64,000 nucleotides of DNA from Lachnospiraceae bacterium (GCA_024696825.1 JAILGL010000075.1:1-64000); one strand, 5' to 3'; counted from the stretch's first letter, positions 49,872 through 59,173 are shown. Translations and numbers: made by a program. Notes: generated from the letters alone by a model not told the origin.

Positions 49872-50855
49872 ATGAGTTTTTTTAAGAAAAGAGTGATTCC
49901 TACATTTTTATTATTTTCATTAGTCATAATAAATCTGTCAGGTTGCGCTGTAGAGGTTGATCCTACTTTTTCTAATACAGAGATTAAGCTCTCTGATTCC
50001 ATTAGTAATAAAAGTGTTTCATATACTGAGGATTACATTTCCAAGGATATTGCAATTGTTAATTCTGAGGATATGACCGAGGATGATTCAGCCTTTAGTG
50101 CAGACTCATGTATGTTAGTTAATATTTCTAAAAATGAAGCTGTATATGCTAAGGATGTTCATAAAAGACTTTATCCTGCATCTACAACTAAGGTTATAAC
50201 AGCATTACTGGCTCTTGAGAATTGCGATCCTAACGAGACCGTTACATTTTCATATGCGGCTACTCATATTACAGAGCCCGGCGCCATGAAATGCGGCTTT
50301 GAAGAAGGGGATAAGATAAAGCTTAAAAACCTTTTGTTTTGTATGATGCTTTTCTCAGGCAATGACGCTGCACAGGGTGTTGCAGAGCATGTTGCAGGAA
50401 GCGTAAAGAATTTTTCTAAAATGATGAATAAGAAGGCTGCTGAAATCGGTGCTTCTGATTCACATTTTGTTAATCCTCACGGCTTACACAGTAAGAGACA
50501 TTATACTACAGCTTATGATTTATATTTATTCTTTAATCAGGCTTTAAAGTATAAGCTTTTTAGAAAGATTATTAATACACCGCAGTATCAGACTGATTAT
50601 AAGGACAAAGACGGTGGTGACCATCATATGATTTGTAATACCACAAATCAGTACATTAAGGGGACTACAGCTACTCCTAAGGGAGTTAAGGTTATAGGTG
50701 GTAAGACGGGTACAACCTCTGATGCAGGCGCCTGTCTCATTATATGCAGCAAGAATACAAATACCGGTGAAGAATTTGTTTCGGTGGTTCTTAAGGCCTT
50801 TGATCATTATCAGCTTTATACCCAGATGACGGCTTTACTGGAAAAAATCGAGTAG
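49872..50855 (+). CDS. D-alanyl-D-alanine carboxypeptidase (S11 family), predicted lipoprotein
   Basis: Lipobox LSGC; STTK, SGN and KTGT active-site motifs. Confidence 0.9.
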   Translation: MSFFKKRVIPTFLLFSLVIINLSGCAVEVDPTFSNTEIKLSDSISNKSVSYTEDYISKDIAIVNSEDMTEDDSAFSADSCMLVNISKNEAVYAKDVHKRLYPASTTKVITALLALENCDPNETVTFSYAATHITEPGAMKCGFEEGDKIKLKNLLFCMMLFSGNDAAQGVAEHVAGSVKNFSKMMNKKAAEIGASDSHFVNPHGLHSKRHYTTAYDLYLFFNQALKYKLFRKIINTPQYQTDYKDKDGGDHHMICNTTNQYIKGTTATPKGVKVIGGKTGTTSDAGACLIICSKNTNTGEEFVSVVLKAFDHYQLYTQMTALLEKIE

Positions 50856-50921
50856 TAAATAATTAAATGCATTTTAATACATTTATGTGTTTTAATATTG
50901 ATTAATAAAGGTATGGAATAG

Positions 50922-52376
50922 GTGAGTACAACGAGTAATAAGAAGAAAAAGGGCAGTAGTAATACTGATTCTAATGTTAAAGATAAAGTTATTAAAATCA
51001 AAAATAAATCCAACAATAACAGTAGTTTCGTTGCCGGCGCTATTCTTGTTCTTATTGCAGGCTTCGTACTATATGTATTTTTTATGACTATTTCTAAAAA
51101 ATCTCTGGCCATTTATGAGGTTAACAAAAAGAGCATTTCCGATAATGACGTGGTTCGCGGCTTAGTGCTTAGAGATGAAACAGTCGTAAAAAGCTCTTCT
51201 TCCGGTTATATTAATTATTTTGTGGGAGAGGGTCAGAAGGTTGGTATTAACGGTAGAATCTATTCTCTGGATGAAACCGGTGATGTGTTTAAGGAAATAA
51301 CCAATGAGTTAAATGTGGATACCACTGATAATATGGCTATTGATGAAATCAGAAGCTCCATTAAGGATTTTCGAAATGATTATACTCCATCCAATTATGA
51401 GTCTATCCAAAGCTTCCAATATAACATTAACAATACCATCGAGCAGATTTCCATAGAGGAATCTCGTACGAAGATTAATAAAATGCTTCGAAATAACAGG
51501 AATACCACAGGCTTTACAGTCTATAAGTCCGAAAAATCAGGTATAGTTTCCTATATCACTGATAATAAAGAGGATTTAAAGCTTAGAGATATTACCTATA
51601 AGCATTTTGAAGATACATCAGATTCTAAAAATGTTATTAAACAAAATTCCTTTGTTAAAACAGGTGACAATGTATATAAGCTAATTAACAGCAACAGATG
51701 GTCTATCGTTGTGCCTGTTTCCGAATCAAAATATAAAAACATCAAAAAGCAGGGTACAGTCAGCATTACCTTAAAAAAGATTAATGTTACAACCTACCCT
51801 AGTACCAAGACCTTTAAGAGAGACGGCAAATACTACGCTGTATTTACCTTAAGCAATTATCTCGAGCAATATATTAATTCAAGATACATTGATTTACAGA
51901 TTAATCTAAATGGAGCTTCAGGTTATCAGATACCTATCTCATCCATAGTGGAAAGAAAGGCCTTTTATATTCCTAAGGAATTCTTAACCTTTAATACAGA
52001 TAATAATTCCTGTGTATTTATGGATAAGGCCGATACCGAAAAGAAGGATAGCTCCGTTAAAAATGATTATGTACTTTCTGAGGTTTCTATCTATACCACT
52101 GATGAAGACGGTAATTATTACATTTCTTCTAATAATCTTAAGGAGGGTGTGGTTATCTACTCCAGCACCGGTAAGGATTATCAGCTAAAGGCTCCAAAGC
52201 TTATGGAGGGTGTATATAATTGTAATTACGGATACTGTAAATTCAACTATATAGAGGTTTTATATGAAAATAGCGAATTTGCCATAGTAAGCAGCAAAAC
52301 CTCATATGGACTTTCACTCTATGATCATATAGTTTTAAATGCAGATATAATAGATGAAAACGATTTGATCTATTAA
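50922..52376 (+). CDS. HlyD-like membrane-fusion/periplasmic adaptor protein
   Basis: GTG start, one N-terminal TM, HlyD-like segments (GLVLRDETVVKSSSSGYINYFVGEGQKVG...), located upstream of yggS. Confidence 0.7.
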   Translation: MSTTSNKKKKGSSNTDSNVKDKVIKIKNKSNNNSSFVAGAILVLIAGFVLYVFFMTISKKSLAIYEVNKKSISDNDVVRGLVLRDETVVKSSSSGYINYFVGEGQKVGINGRIYSLDETGDVFKEITNELNVDTTDNMAIDEIRSSIKDFRNDYTPSNYESIQSFQYNINNTIEQISIEESRTKINKMLRNNRNTTGFTVYKSEKSGIVSYITDNKEDLKLRDITYKHFEDTSDSKNVIKQNSFVKTGDNVYKLINSNRWSIVVPVSESKYKNIKKQGTVSITLKKINVTTYPSTKTFKRDGKYYAVFTLSNYLEQYINSRYIDLQINLNGASGYQIPISSIVERKAFYIPKEFLTFNTDNNSCVFMDKADTEKKDSSVKNDYVLSEVSIYTTDEDGNYYISSNNLKEGVVIYSSTGKDYQLKAPKLMEGVYNCNYGYCKFNYIEVLYENSEFAIVSSKTSYGLSLYDHIVLNADIIDENDLIY

Positions 52377-52414
52377 TAATAAAATACAATTAATTTAGAT
52401 AGGGGATGAAAATA

Positions 52415-53110
52415 ATGTCAGTTGCCACTAATCTTGTAAATGTTATGAATAACATTGAAAATGCTTGTAATAAGGTTAACAGAGACTTAAAGGATGTTAC
52501 TCTTATTGCAGTAAGTAAAACCAAGCCTAATGAAATGATTATGGAAGCCTATAATGAGGGCTATCGTAATTTTGGTGAGAATAAGGCTCAGGAAATGAAG
52601 AGAAAAAAGGAAGAGCTTCCTGATGATATTAATTGGCATTTTATAGGACATTTACAGACTAACAAGGTTAAATATGTTGTAGGTAATGCAGTTCTTATAC
52701 ATTCTGTTGACTCACTTCACCTGGCAGAGGCTATTAGTAAGGAGTCTGTTAAGAAAAATGTTATAAGTGATATTCTTATAGAGGTTAATGTAGCAAAGGA
52801 AGAGACAAAATTCGGTCTAAGCCTTGAAAATACGGAAAATCTCGTTAGAGAAATTGCTACACTTCAGAATATACGCGTAAAAGGTCTTATGACAATCGCG
52901 CCATATACCGAAAATCCTGAATCTAATCGTGAGATTTTTCGCAATTTACGCGAATTGTTAGTTGACATTAAGGCCAAAAACATAGATAATGTAAGTATGG
53001 ATTTTCTTTCAATGGGTATGACTGGTGATTACATGGTTGCTATTGAAGAGGGAGCGAATTTTGTAAGAGTTGGAACCGGAATATTCGGTGAGAGAAATTA
53101 TAGTATTTAA
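52415..53110 (+). CDS. YggS family PLP-binding protein
   Basis: LIAVSKTKPNEMI, NFGENKAQEMKRK, WHFIGHLQTNKVKYVV, LSMGMTGDYMVAIEEGANFVRVGTGIFG. Confidence 0.95.
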   Translation: MSVATNLVNVMNNIENACNKVNRDLKDVTLIAVSKTKPNEMIMEAYNEGYRNFGENKAQEMKRKKEELPDDINWHFIGHLQTNKVKYVVGNAVLIHSVDSLHLAEAISKESVKKNVISDILIEVNVAKEETKFGLSLENTENLVREIATLQNIRVKGLMTIAPYTENPESNREIFRNLRELLVDIKAKNIDNVSMDFLSMGMTGDYMVAIEEGANFVRVGTGIFGERNYSI

Positions 53111-53178
53111 TATATAAAATATTTGGCGATTACTCTTATTTAATTAAATATGATTATCGCAGGAATGGAAGGGAAACA

Positions 53179-53817
53179 ATGGCTAATTTTGCAGAGAAGT
53201 TAATGAGTGCATTAAACATGGACGGCGGTGCTGATTATGAAGAGGATATCTATGAGGATGACTTCGACGATTCATATGATGACGACGACGATTATGATGA
53301 TTCATTTTTAGATGAGGAAGAAGAAGAAGAAAGAGCACCTAAGAAAAAATCACCTCTTAGCTTTAGACGTTCTGCTAAAACTAACAGAAGATACAGTTCT
53401 TCCAGAGAAGAAGAGCCTGAAGAGGAAACATCTTATTCTTCCAGAAGAAGAACTTCTATTACAAAAACTAAAAATCAGGAAACAGGGAAGGTAGTTAAAT
53501 TGTTAAATACATCATCTGGTAATTCATTTGAATTACAAACTCAGAAGCCTATGAATACTAATGATTCTGCTAAGATTTGTGACAGCATTAAGCAGGGTAA
53601 GCCTGTTGTTGTTAATCTTGAAGCTTTAGAGGGGTTTGAGGCTCAGAGAATTATTGATATCGTTTCAGGTTGTGTATATGCTGTTGATGGTAACATTTGT
53701 ACCGTTTCAAAATATATTTATATTTTCACACCTGGCAATATAGATATCACAGGGGATTTAATTAATTCTTCTGATTTCAGTGAGGATTTTCCTACTGTAG
53801 AGAATGAAGTATATTAA
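53179..53817 (+). CDS. sepF: Cell division protein SepF
   Basis: Acidic linker then SepF core (AKICDSIKQGKPVVVNLEALEGFEAQRIIDIVSGCVYAVDG). Confidence 0.93.
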   Translation: MANFAEKLMSALNMDGGADYEEDIYEDDFDDSYDDDDDYDDSFLDEEEEEERAPKKKSPLSFRRSAKTNRRYSSSREEEPEEETSYSSRRRTSITKTKNQETGKVVKLLNTSSGNSFELQTQKPMNTNDSAKICDSIKQGKPVVVNLEALEGFEAQRIIDIVSGCVYAVDGNICTVSKYIYIFTPGNIDITGDLINSSDFSEDFPTVENEVY

Positions 53818-53885
53818 TTATTATTTACGAAATTTTTGATGCTTTAGCATCTAAAATATAAAACTTAAGAGGAGGTAGTACACTT

Positions 53886-55139
53886 ATGCTTACACCAGTT
53901 GACATTAGAAGTCACATTTTTAAGGCCGGTATGGGCGGCAATTACAACAGTAAAGAGGTTAATGAATTTATTGATCTTGTAGCAGGGGATTACGAGACTC
54001 TATTCAAAGAGAATGAGGATTTAAAATCCAAAATCACTGAACTTAATGAGGGCGTACAGTATTATAAGAATATGGAGAGTACCCTTCAGAAAGCACTTCT
54101 TCATGCGCAGATGGAAGCTGATAAGGTTATCGCTGAAGCTAATGAAGAGGCTCAATCTATTACTAATGGTGCTAATGAGCAGGCAGAGGCTACTTTATCT
54201 CAAGCTAATGAGCAGGCAGAGGCTACTTTATCTCAGGCTAATGAAGAGGCTGAGACATTAAGAAGTTCTTCTAAGGAAGAAGCTGATACTATGCTTAGAG
54301 AAGCTACAGAGAAGTCTGAAGCTCTCACTAAGGAAGCAGAAGAAAAGCACAGCACTCTTATGTCTGAGGCAACTGAGAAGTCTGAGGCTATGGTTAAGGA
54401 AGCTACAGAGAAGTCTGAGAAGATGCTTGCAGATGCTCAGACAGAAACAGATAATATGCTTAAGACTAAGAATGACGAGTTAAAGGATATTAATGCACAG
54501 ATTGATACTATTCAGAAATGCTTCGATGATTTTAAGACTAAGTTTGTTGAAGTATTAAATCTTCAGTTAAAATCTGTTGAGGATGGTTCATTTGATGTTA
54601 AGGTTGATGGTCTTGAGGATGCAGTTAAGGCTTCTAAGGATACTATCGCTAAGAACGATGAAATGTTCGCACAGAACGCAAAGGATCAGGTTGAAAGAAT
54701 CAATGCATTTGATGATCCTTCAGAAGAGCTTGATAAGGATGGTCTTAATGCATCAGGTCTTAACTTTGATATTGACAGATCTGCTAATGCAGGTATTACT
54801 ATTGACGATCCTGTTGAAGAGCCGGTTGTTGAAGAAGCAGCACCTGAGGTTGCTATGGATGAGGTTCCAGTTGATGAAGTTCCTGTTGAAGAGGTTCCTA
54901 TGGATGAAGCTCCAGAAGCAGCACCTGCTGGAAGTGATTTCGGCTTTGTTTCAAATGAAAATGCTAATGGATATGAAATGCCAGATATGCAGGATGAATT
55001 CGATACTCCTGTAGATGATATTCCAGTTGAAGCTCCTGTTGAGGAAGTTCCAGTTGAGGAAATGCCTGTAGAAGAGGCTCCTGCAGAGGATGCATCCGGT
55101 GATAATGCCGCTGGTGGATTTACATTTATTGATGCATAA
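53886..55139 (+). CDS. divIVA: DivIVA domain protein with hendecad-repeat coiled coil and acidic PVEEVP-rich tail
   Basis: MLTPVDIRSHIFKAGMGGNYNSKEVNEFIDLVAGDYETL is a DivIVA N-terminus; adjacent to sepF and lspA. Confidence 0.92.
   Translation: MLTPVDIRSHIFKAGMGGNYNSKEVNEFIDLVAGDYETLFKENEDLKSKITELNEGVQYYKNMESTLQKALLHAQMEADKVIAEANEEAQSITNGANEQAEATLSQANEQAEATLSQANEEAETLRSSSKEEADTMLREATEKSEALTKEAEEKHSTLMSEATEKSEAMVKEATEKSEKMLADAQTETDNMLKTKNDELKDINAQIDTIQKCFDDFKTKFVEVLNLQLKSVEDGSFDVKVDGLEDAVKASKDTIAKNDEMFAQNAKDQVERINAFDDPSEELDKDGLNASGLNFDIDRSANAGITIDDPVEEPVVEEAAPEVAMDEVPVDEVPVEEVPMDEAPEAAPAGSDFGFVSNENANGYEMPDMQDEFDTPVDDIPVEAPVEEVPVEEMPVEEAPAEDASGDNAAGGFTFIDA
54105..54467 (+). repeat. Eleven in-frame 33-bp (11-aa) repeat units in divIVA
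   Basis: Contiguous 11-residue units from AQMEADKVIAE to AQTETDNMLKT. Units at 54171-54203 and 54204-54236 differ at one base. Confidence 0.85.
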
Positions 55140-55164
55140 TATGATAATTTAAGGAAAATTTTTT

Positions 55165-55683
55165 ATGAATTCTATATTTCATAAATTACTGAAGGCTGTA
55201 CCATGGTTTATACTACTTTGTTTACTAACAGTATCTGATCAGCTTAGCAAATTTTTCATTATTAATGAATTTAGTGATGGGAGAGAAGTAAAGCTATTAT
55301 CTGATATATTTGTGATAAAGGTTGTCTATAACTATGGCGCAGCCTTTGGTATGTTGACTAATAAAAGATGGTTTTTCATAATTATAGCCGTCATCGTATT
55401 AATAGGTTTCTTTTTTATTTTCTTTGCCATACCAAAAGAAAAAAAGTATTTATTGCTTAAAATAGCTATAGTAATGCTTGGAGCCGGTGCTCTTGGCAAT
55501 ATGATTGACAGAATATATTTGGGATATGTTAGAGACTTTTTGTACTTTAAGCTTATTAATTTTCCAATATTTAATTTTGCAGATATTTTAATTGTAGTAG
55601 CTTCATTTTTATTTATATTCCTTGTATGCTTTTATTACAAGGATAGTGACTTGAAAAAAATAACATTTAAAAAGGACATTTAA
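55165..55683 (+). CDS. lspA: Signal peptidase II
   Basis: VSDQLSKFFI, VVYNYGAAFGML, GALGNMIDRIYLGYVRDFLYF, FNFADILI. Confidence 0.96.
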   Translation: MNSIFHKLLKAVPWFILLCLLTVSDQLSKFFIINEFSDGREVKLLSDIFVIKVVYNYGAAFGMLTNKRWFFIIIAVIVLIGFFFIFFAIPKEKKYLLLKIAIVMLGAGALGNMIDRIYLGYVRDFLYFKLINFPIFNFADILIVVASFLFIFLVCFYYKDSDLKKITFKKDI

Positions 55684-55714
55684 AACTTGATTTAATGTTT
55701 TATGGAGATTTTTA

Positions 55715-56662
55715 ATGAGTAATCAAGATAATATTAGATTGTTCAATATTGATGCTGAGGAGCAATGTATAAGGCTTGATAAATTTCTCAGCCAGTCAAT
55801 TGAAGATTTTTCTCGTTCATTTCTTAGACTTATGATCGATAATAATGAAGTTATGGTGAACGATAAGCCGGTAAAAGCCTCATATAATCTTAAAATTGGT
55901 GATGTTGTGAAGCTTCAATTTCCAGTTATAAAGGAGCCTGAGATAAAACCGGAAAATATTCCTTTAGATATTTTATATGAGGACGATGACATCATTGTTA
56001 TAAATAAGCAAAAGGGACTTGTGGTGCATCCTGCGCCGGGACATTTCAATGGCACCCTGGTAAATGCTCTTTTATATCATTGCAAGGACTCTTTAAGCGG
56101 TATTAACGGCGTTATGAGGCCTGGTATAGTCCATCGTATAGATAAGGATACCACAGGTGTTATAGTAGCTTGTAAGAATGATAATTCTCACAAGTTTATT
56201 GCTGAGCAGTTAAAGGTGCATTCTATAACCCGTGAATATGTTTGTATAGTAAAGGGACATGTTAAAAACCCTGAAGGTACTATAGATGTTGTTATAGGAC
56301 GTTCTACTTCTGACCGTAAGAAAATGGCTGTAAATGTTAAAAATGGAAAGCATGCTGTTACTCATTATAAGGTTTTAGAATATCCTGATCATAATCACAC
56401 CTATGTTTCCTGTACCTTAGAAACAGGCAGGACTCATCAAATAAGAGTCAGTATGGCAAGTATCGGTTATCCACTTCTTGGAGACCTTGTATATGGTAAA
56501 TCCAAACAAAAATATGAAACAGAGGGTCAGGTTTTACATGCCAGAAAGCTTGGCTTCATACATCCAACCACTAAAGAATATATGGAGTTTACAGCACCCT
56601 TACCTGAGTATTTTCAGAAGATTCTTGATACCATTAGAAATGAAAAGAAAAACATGAACTAA
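55715..56662 (+). CDS. RluA/RluD family 23S rRNA pseudouridine synthase
   Basis: S4 domain, VVHPAPGHFNGTLVNALLYH, RPGIVHRIDKDTTGVIV, TGRTHQIRVSMASIGYPLLGD. Confidence 0.96.
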   Translation: MSNQDNIRLFNIDAEEQCIRLDKFLSQSIEDFSRSFLRLMIDNNEVMVNDKPVKASYNLKIGDVVKLQFPVIKEPEIKPENIPLDILYEDDDIIVINKQKGLVVHPAPGHFNGTLVNALLYHCKDSLSGINGVMRPGIVHRIDKDTTGVIVACKNDNSHKFIAEQLKVHSITREYVCIVKGHVKNPEGTIDVVIGRSTSDRKKMAVNVKNGKHAVTHYKVLEYPDHNHTYVSCTLETGRTHQIRVSMASIGYPLLGDLVYGKSKQKYETEGQVLHARKLGFIHPTTKEYMEFTAPLPEYFQKILDTIRNEKKNMN

Positions 56663-56682
56663 AACATAATGGAGATGTAAAA

Positions 56683-57123
56683 ATGATTGATTTTAGTAAT
56701 CAGGCTGAACTGAATGCATATTTAAATGATCCAAACAATAAGGTAGTTAGACTTCATGATGGAGAATTAAATGTTATGGAGTTAATCTGGGCTAATGGCC
56801 AGTTATCAGCCAAGGATATAGCAAGTGTTATAAAGGAATATATCGGTTGGGAGAAAAATACCACCTATACCGTTATAAAAAGACTTATTGATAAGGGTGT
56901 TATCGAAAGAACAGATCCAGGCTTTATATGTAAGCCTTTAATTGAAAAGGAAACTGTTCAAAAAATCGAAACCTCTATTCACATAAAGCAACTCTACAAC
57001 GGTAAAATATCCGATTTCATCCATGAATACCTGGCTAATCAGGATCTTACCATAGAAGATATCTATGAGATGAGTGTGATAGTAGACAGCTTCAGAAATG
57101 GAAGCAGTACATATCTATCATAA
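56683..57123 (+). CDS. BlaI/MecI/CopY family winged-helix regulator
   Basis: LNVMELIWANGQLSAKDIASVIKEYIGWEKNTTYTVIKRLIDKGVIER is a typical BlaI winged helix. Confidence 0.85.
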   Translation: MIDFSNQAELNAYLNDPNNKVVRLHDGELNVMELIWANGQLSAKDIASVIKEYIGWEKNTTYTVIKRLIDKGVIERTDPGFICKPLIEKETVQKIETSIHIKQLYNGKISDFIHEYLANQDLTIEDIYEMSVIVDSFRNGSSTYLS

Positions 57124-58179
57124 CCAGTCGTCAGTTTTCTCTGATGCAATTTTACGTGCAGCCTGCTTAGAACGAACGTATTTCTTAGAGGTTTCAAGCC
57201 TGCTGTGACCAAGTGCATCACTAACTAGGAAAATGTCTCCACTAGCGTCATAAAGCTGTGTAGCATAGGATGCTCTAAGCTTATGAGGTGTAATATGTTT
57301 ATTAGGAACTGCAACAGTTGCATATTTTTTTACTAAATTACCAACAGATTTGTTGGTAATTCTTTTTTTCTGTAAGGAATAGAATAAAGGCGTTTTATCC
57401 TCAGCATTTTGAGATAAGGTAACCCTTTCTATATCAATATAATCCACCAGAGCCTTTTTAACCCTGTCATTATAATAAACAGATTGTTCTTTTTCACCCT
57501 TTCTAATAATTCGAACAGCGTTATGATTTAGGTCCAAATCGCCTATATTAATGCCTACAAGCTCTGAAATACGCATTCCTGTACCTAAAAACAGCATCAT
57601 AATTGCTGTATCTCTATACTTGGTTTTAAGATAATAATCCAGGGCTTTTTTCTGATTAGTAGACTCCAAATAGGATTCCCAGCCGGTTACGGCCTTTAAA
57701 AATGCCTGAATTTCGTCTTTTTCAAGGGCAATTACGTCTTTTTCCCTTATTTTAGGCATTTTCACAAGGGCTGCTGTATTCTCTGTAATGTCCGGATACT
57801 CATGATTTACAGCCAAAAACTGATATAAATTGCGTAATGCAGTGAGTTTTCTGGCAGTTCCATGTTCCTTAGAAACACGGCTGTTACCATTTAAATCAAT
57901 ATATGAAGAGGTATCAGATATATATTCAATAATATCTACGCGTCTAATAGCGGCAAATACCTTAGGTGTTATGTCTTTATAGGATTTTAGAGATGAGTTA
58001 TTATCTACAAGATAATCTAAGAAGCTTTTAATATTAATGGCATAGCCAAGCCTTGTACTTGTAGTTGTACTGGTAACAAGTGAATTAATATAATCCTTAA
58101 TGAAGGATGGAAAATCCTTTGTGATTTCTTTTACCTTATTTAAATTTTTAAAATCAGTTTCATTTTTATAGTTAGACAT
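57118..58179 (-). CDS. Tyrosine recombinase (XerC/XerD-like)
   Basis: Catalytic residues in GTGMRISELVGI, HKLRASYATQL, LGHSRLETSKKYV. GGAGGT SD before ATG 58179. Confidence 0.92.
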   Translation of the reverse strand: MSNYKNETDFKNLNKVKEITKDFPSFIKDYINSLVTSTTTSTRLGYAINIKSFLDYLVDNNSSLKSYKDITPKVFAAIRRVDIIEYISDTSSYIDLNGNSRVSKEHGTARKLTALRNLYQFLAVNHEYPDITENTAALVKMPKIREKDVIALEKDEIQAFLKAVTGWESYLESTNQKKALDYYLKTKYRDTAIMMLFLGTGMRISELVGINIGDLDLNHNAVRIIRKGEKEQSVYYNDRVKKALVDYIDIERVTLSQNAEDKTPLFYSLQKKRITNKSVGNLVKKYATVAVPNKHITPHKLRASYATQLYDASGDIFLVSDALGHSRLETSKKYVRSKQAARKIASEKTDDWL

Positions 58180-58302
58180 AAATACCTCCAAGATAAAAAA
58201 CAAATTCTAAAAAACCGAATTGAAATGTAAAATTATATAAAAATATAAAACAAAAAACAGCTCTGAGAAAAGATAAAAGGTAAAATACACCTTAAAGCAT
58301 GT

Positions 58303-58341
58303 AAAAACCCCTCAGAATCCTCAAAAACCCCATGAATCAAG
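58303..58341. repeat. Direct repeat AAAAACCCC..GAATC, 20-bp period
   Basis: AAAAACCCCTCAGAATC and AAAAACCCCATGAATC begin at 58303 and 58323. Confidence 0.6.
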
Positions 58342-58436
58342 TATATCACAAATTCTTCCTATTCTCTAGTTTTTTATACTATTCTTTTCGCTAAATGCAT
58401 ATTTAGGGAATAGTTGAATTTAGAATAATAAATAAA

Positions 58437-58456
58437 GCCCTACTATCCTGTAGGGC
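58437..58456 (-). terminator. Candidate rho-independent terminator downstream of the LysM gene
   Basis: Perfect 7-bp stem GCCCTAC/GTAGGGC with 6-nt loop; minus strand continues TTTATTTATT. Confidence 0.55.
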
Positions 58457-58711
58457 AATTTAAGCAAAAATCACCGCATAATTTAAATAATACTATAGTG
58501 ATTTGTGATTGTGATTATTAAAAATATATACTTTATGTTTGAAATTGAGTTCTGCTATTCAAATAATTTATTGGGGGATAAATCATTTTACAGATTAAAT
58601 AAATGTACTATTCAAATTATGCGGCTTGAAAATGTCTTTTTCTTCCTGGAGCTTTACATATATTCATTAATTGAATTATATATAATAATTATTATATGCT
58701 GTCACATCAAA

Positions 58712-59056
58712 TTAATTCTCATAAACAGGTACTGCAATATAACTGTCAGGAATTAATGTATCGTTCTTAAGTGAATTAGTCTCCTTTATAACAGTTACAT
58801 ACTTCTTAACTGAACCAAACTGTGATGTGTAATGGTCAGCTGCAATTTCCCATAATGTATCGCCATCCTGAACCTTAACACTGATAAGCTTCTGTTTCTG
58901 ATCAGTGGATGCACTGGATACCTTGGCCGTATAATGGAAAATACCTAATGAAATTACTGCTCCAAGAATTATAACAGCTGCAATAAAATAATAGTTTCTA
59001 AAAATAATATATCTACCCTTTGAATCTTTTCTAAATAAATTAATCATCCTATCCAT
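58712..59056 (-). CDS. Membrane-anchored LysM protein, YneA-like candidate cell-division suppressor
   Basis: N-terminal TM then ISVKVQDGDTLWEIAADHY (LysM). LexA-box promoter, downstream neighbour of lexA. Confidence 0.8.
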   Translation of the reverse strand: MDRMINLFRKDSKGRYIIFRNYYFIAAVIILGAVISLGIFHYTAKVSSASTDQKQKLISVKVQDGDTLWEIAADHYTSQFGSVKKYVTVIKETNSLKNDTLIPDSYIAVPVYEN

Positions 59057-59110
59057 AACAAATACCTCCTAATCTGTTAATGCATGTCCTTATAAGGATC
59101 ACACGAACAT

Positions 59111-59173
59111 CAAACCTTTGTTCTAATACGTATTATATCATCGAACATATTTTCTGTCAAGAACATATTTTCG
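59111..59173 (-). promoter_or_regulatory. SOS promoter of the LysM gene: TTGACA-17-TATAAT with three LexA-like boxes
   Basis: Minus-strand TTGACA (59160-59155) and TATAAT (59137-59132). Boxes at 59142-59155, 59160-59173 and 59111-59124. Confidence 0.75.

Noticed and set aside
54105-54467. 33-bp repeats considered as a CRISPR or minisatellite array
   Set aside because: Units are contiguous, in frame and divergent at codon level; they are coding coiled-coil repeats without spacers.
54577-55014. 145-aa plus-strand ORF rich in Leu/Met
   Set aside because: Alternative frame of divIVA; composition follows from the repeated acidic codons.
57118-58179. Tyrosine recombinase as the integrase of a mobile element
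   Set aside because: No phage or conjugation genes, no att-like repeats and housekeeping genes on both sides; it fits a chromosomal Xer-type enzyme.
58680-58697. 18-bp perfect palindrome ATATAATAATTATTATAT
   Set aside because: All A/T in AT-rich DNA; such palindromes are expected by chance.
58505-58756. 83-aa plus-strand ORF in the intergenic region
   Set aside because: AT-rich, Ile/Tyr-heavy, no SD and no domain; overlaps the end of the LysM gene.
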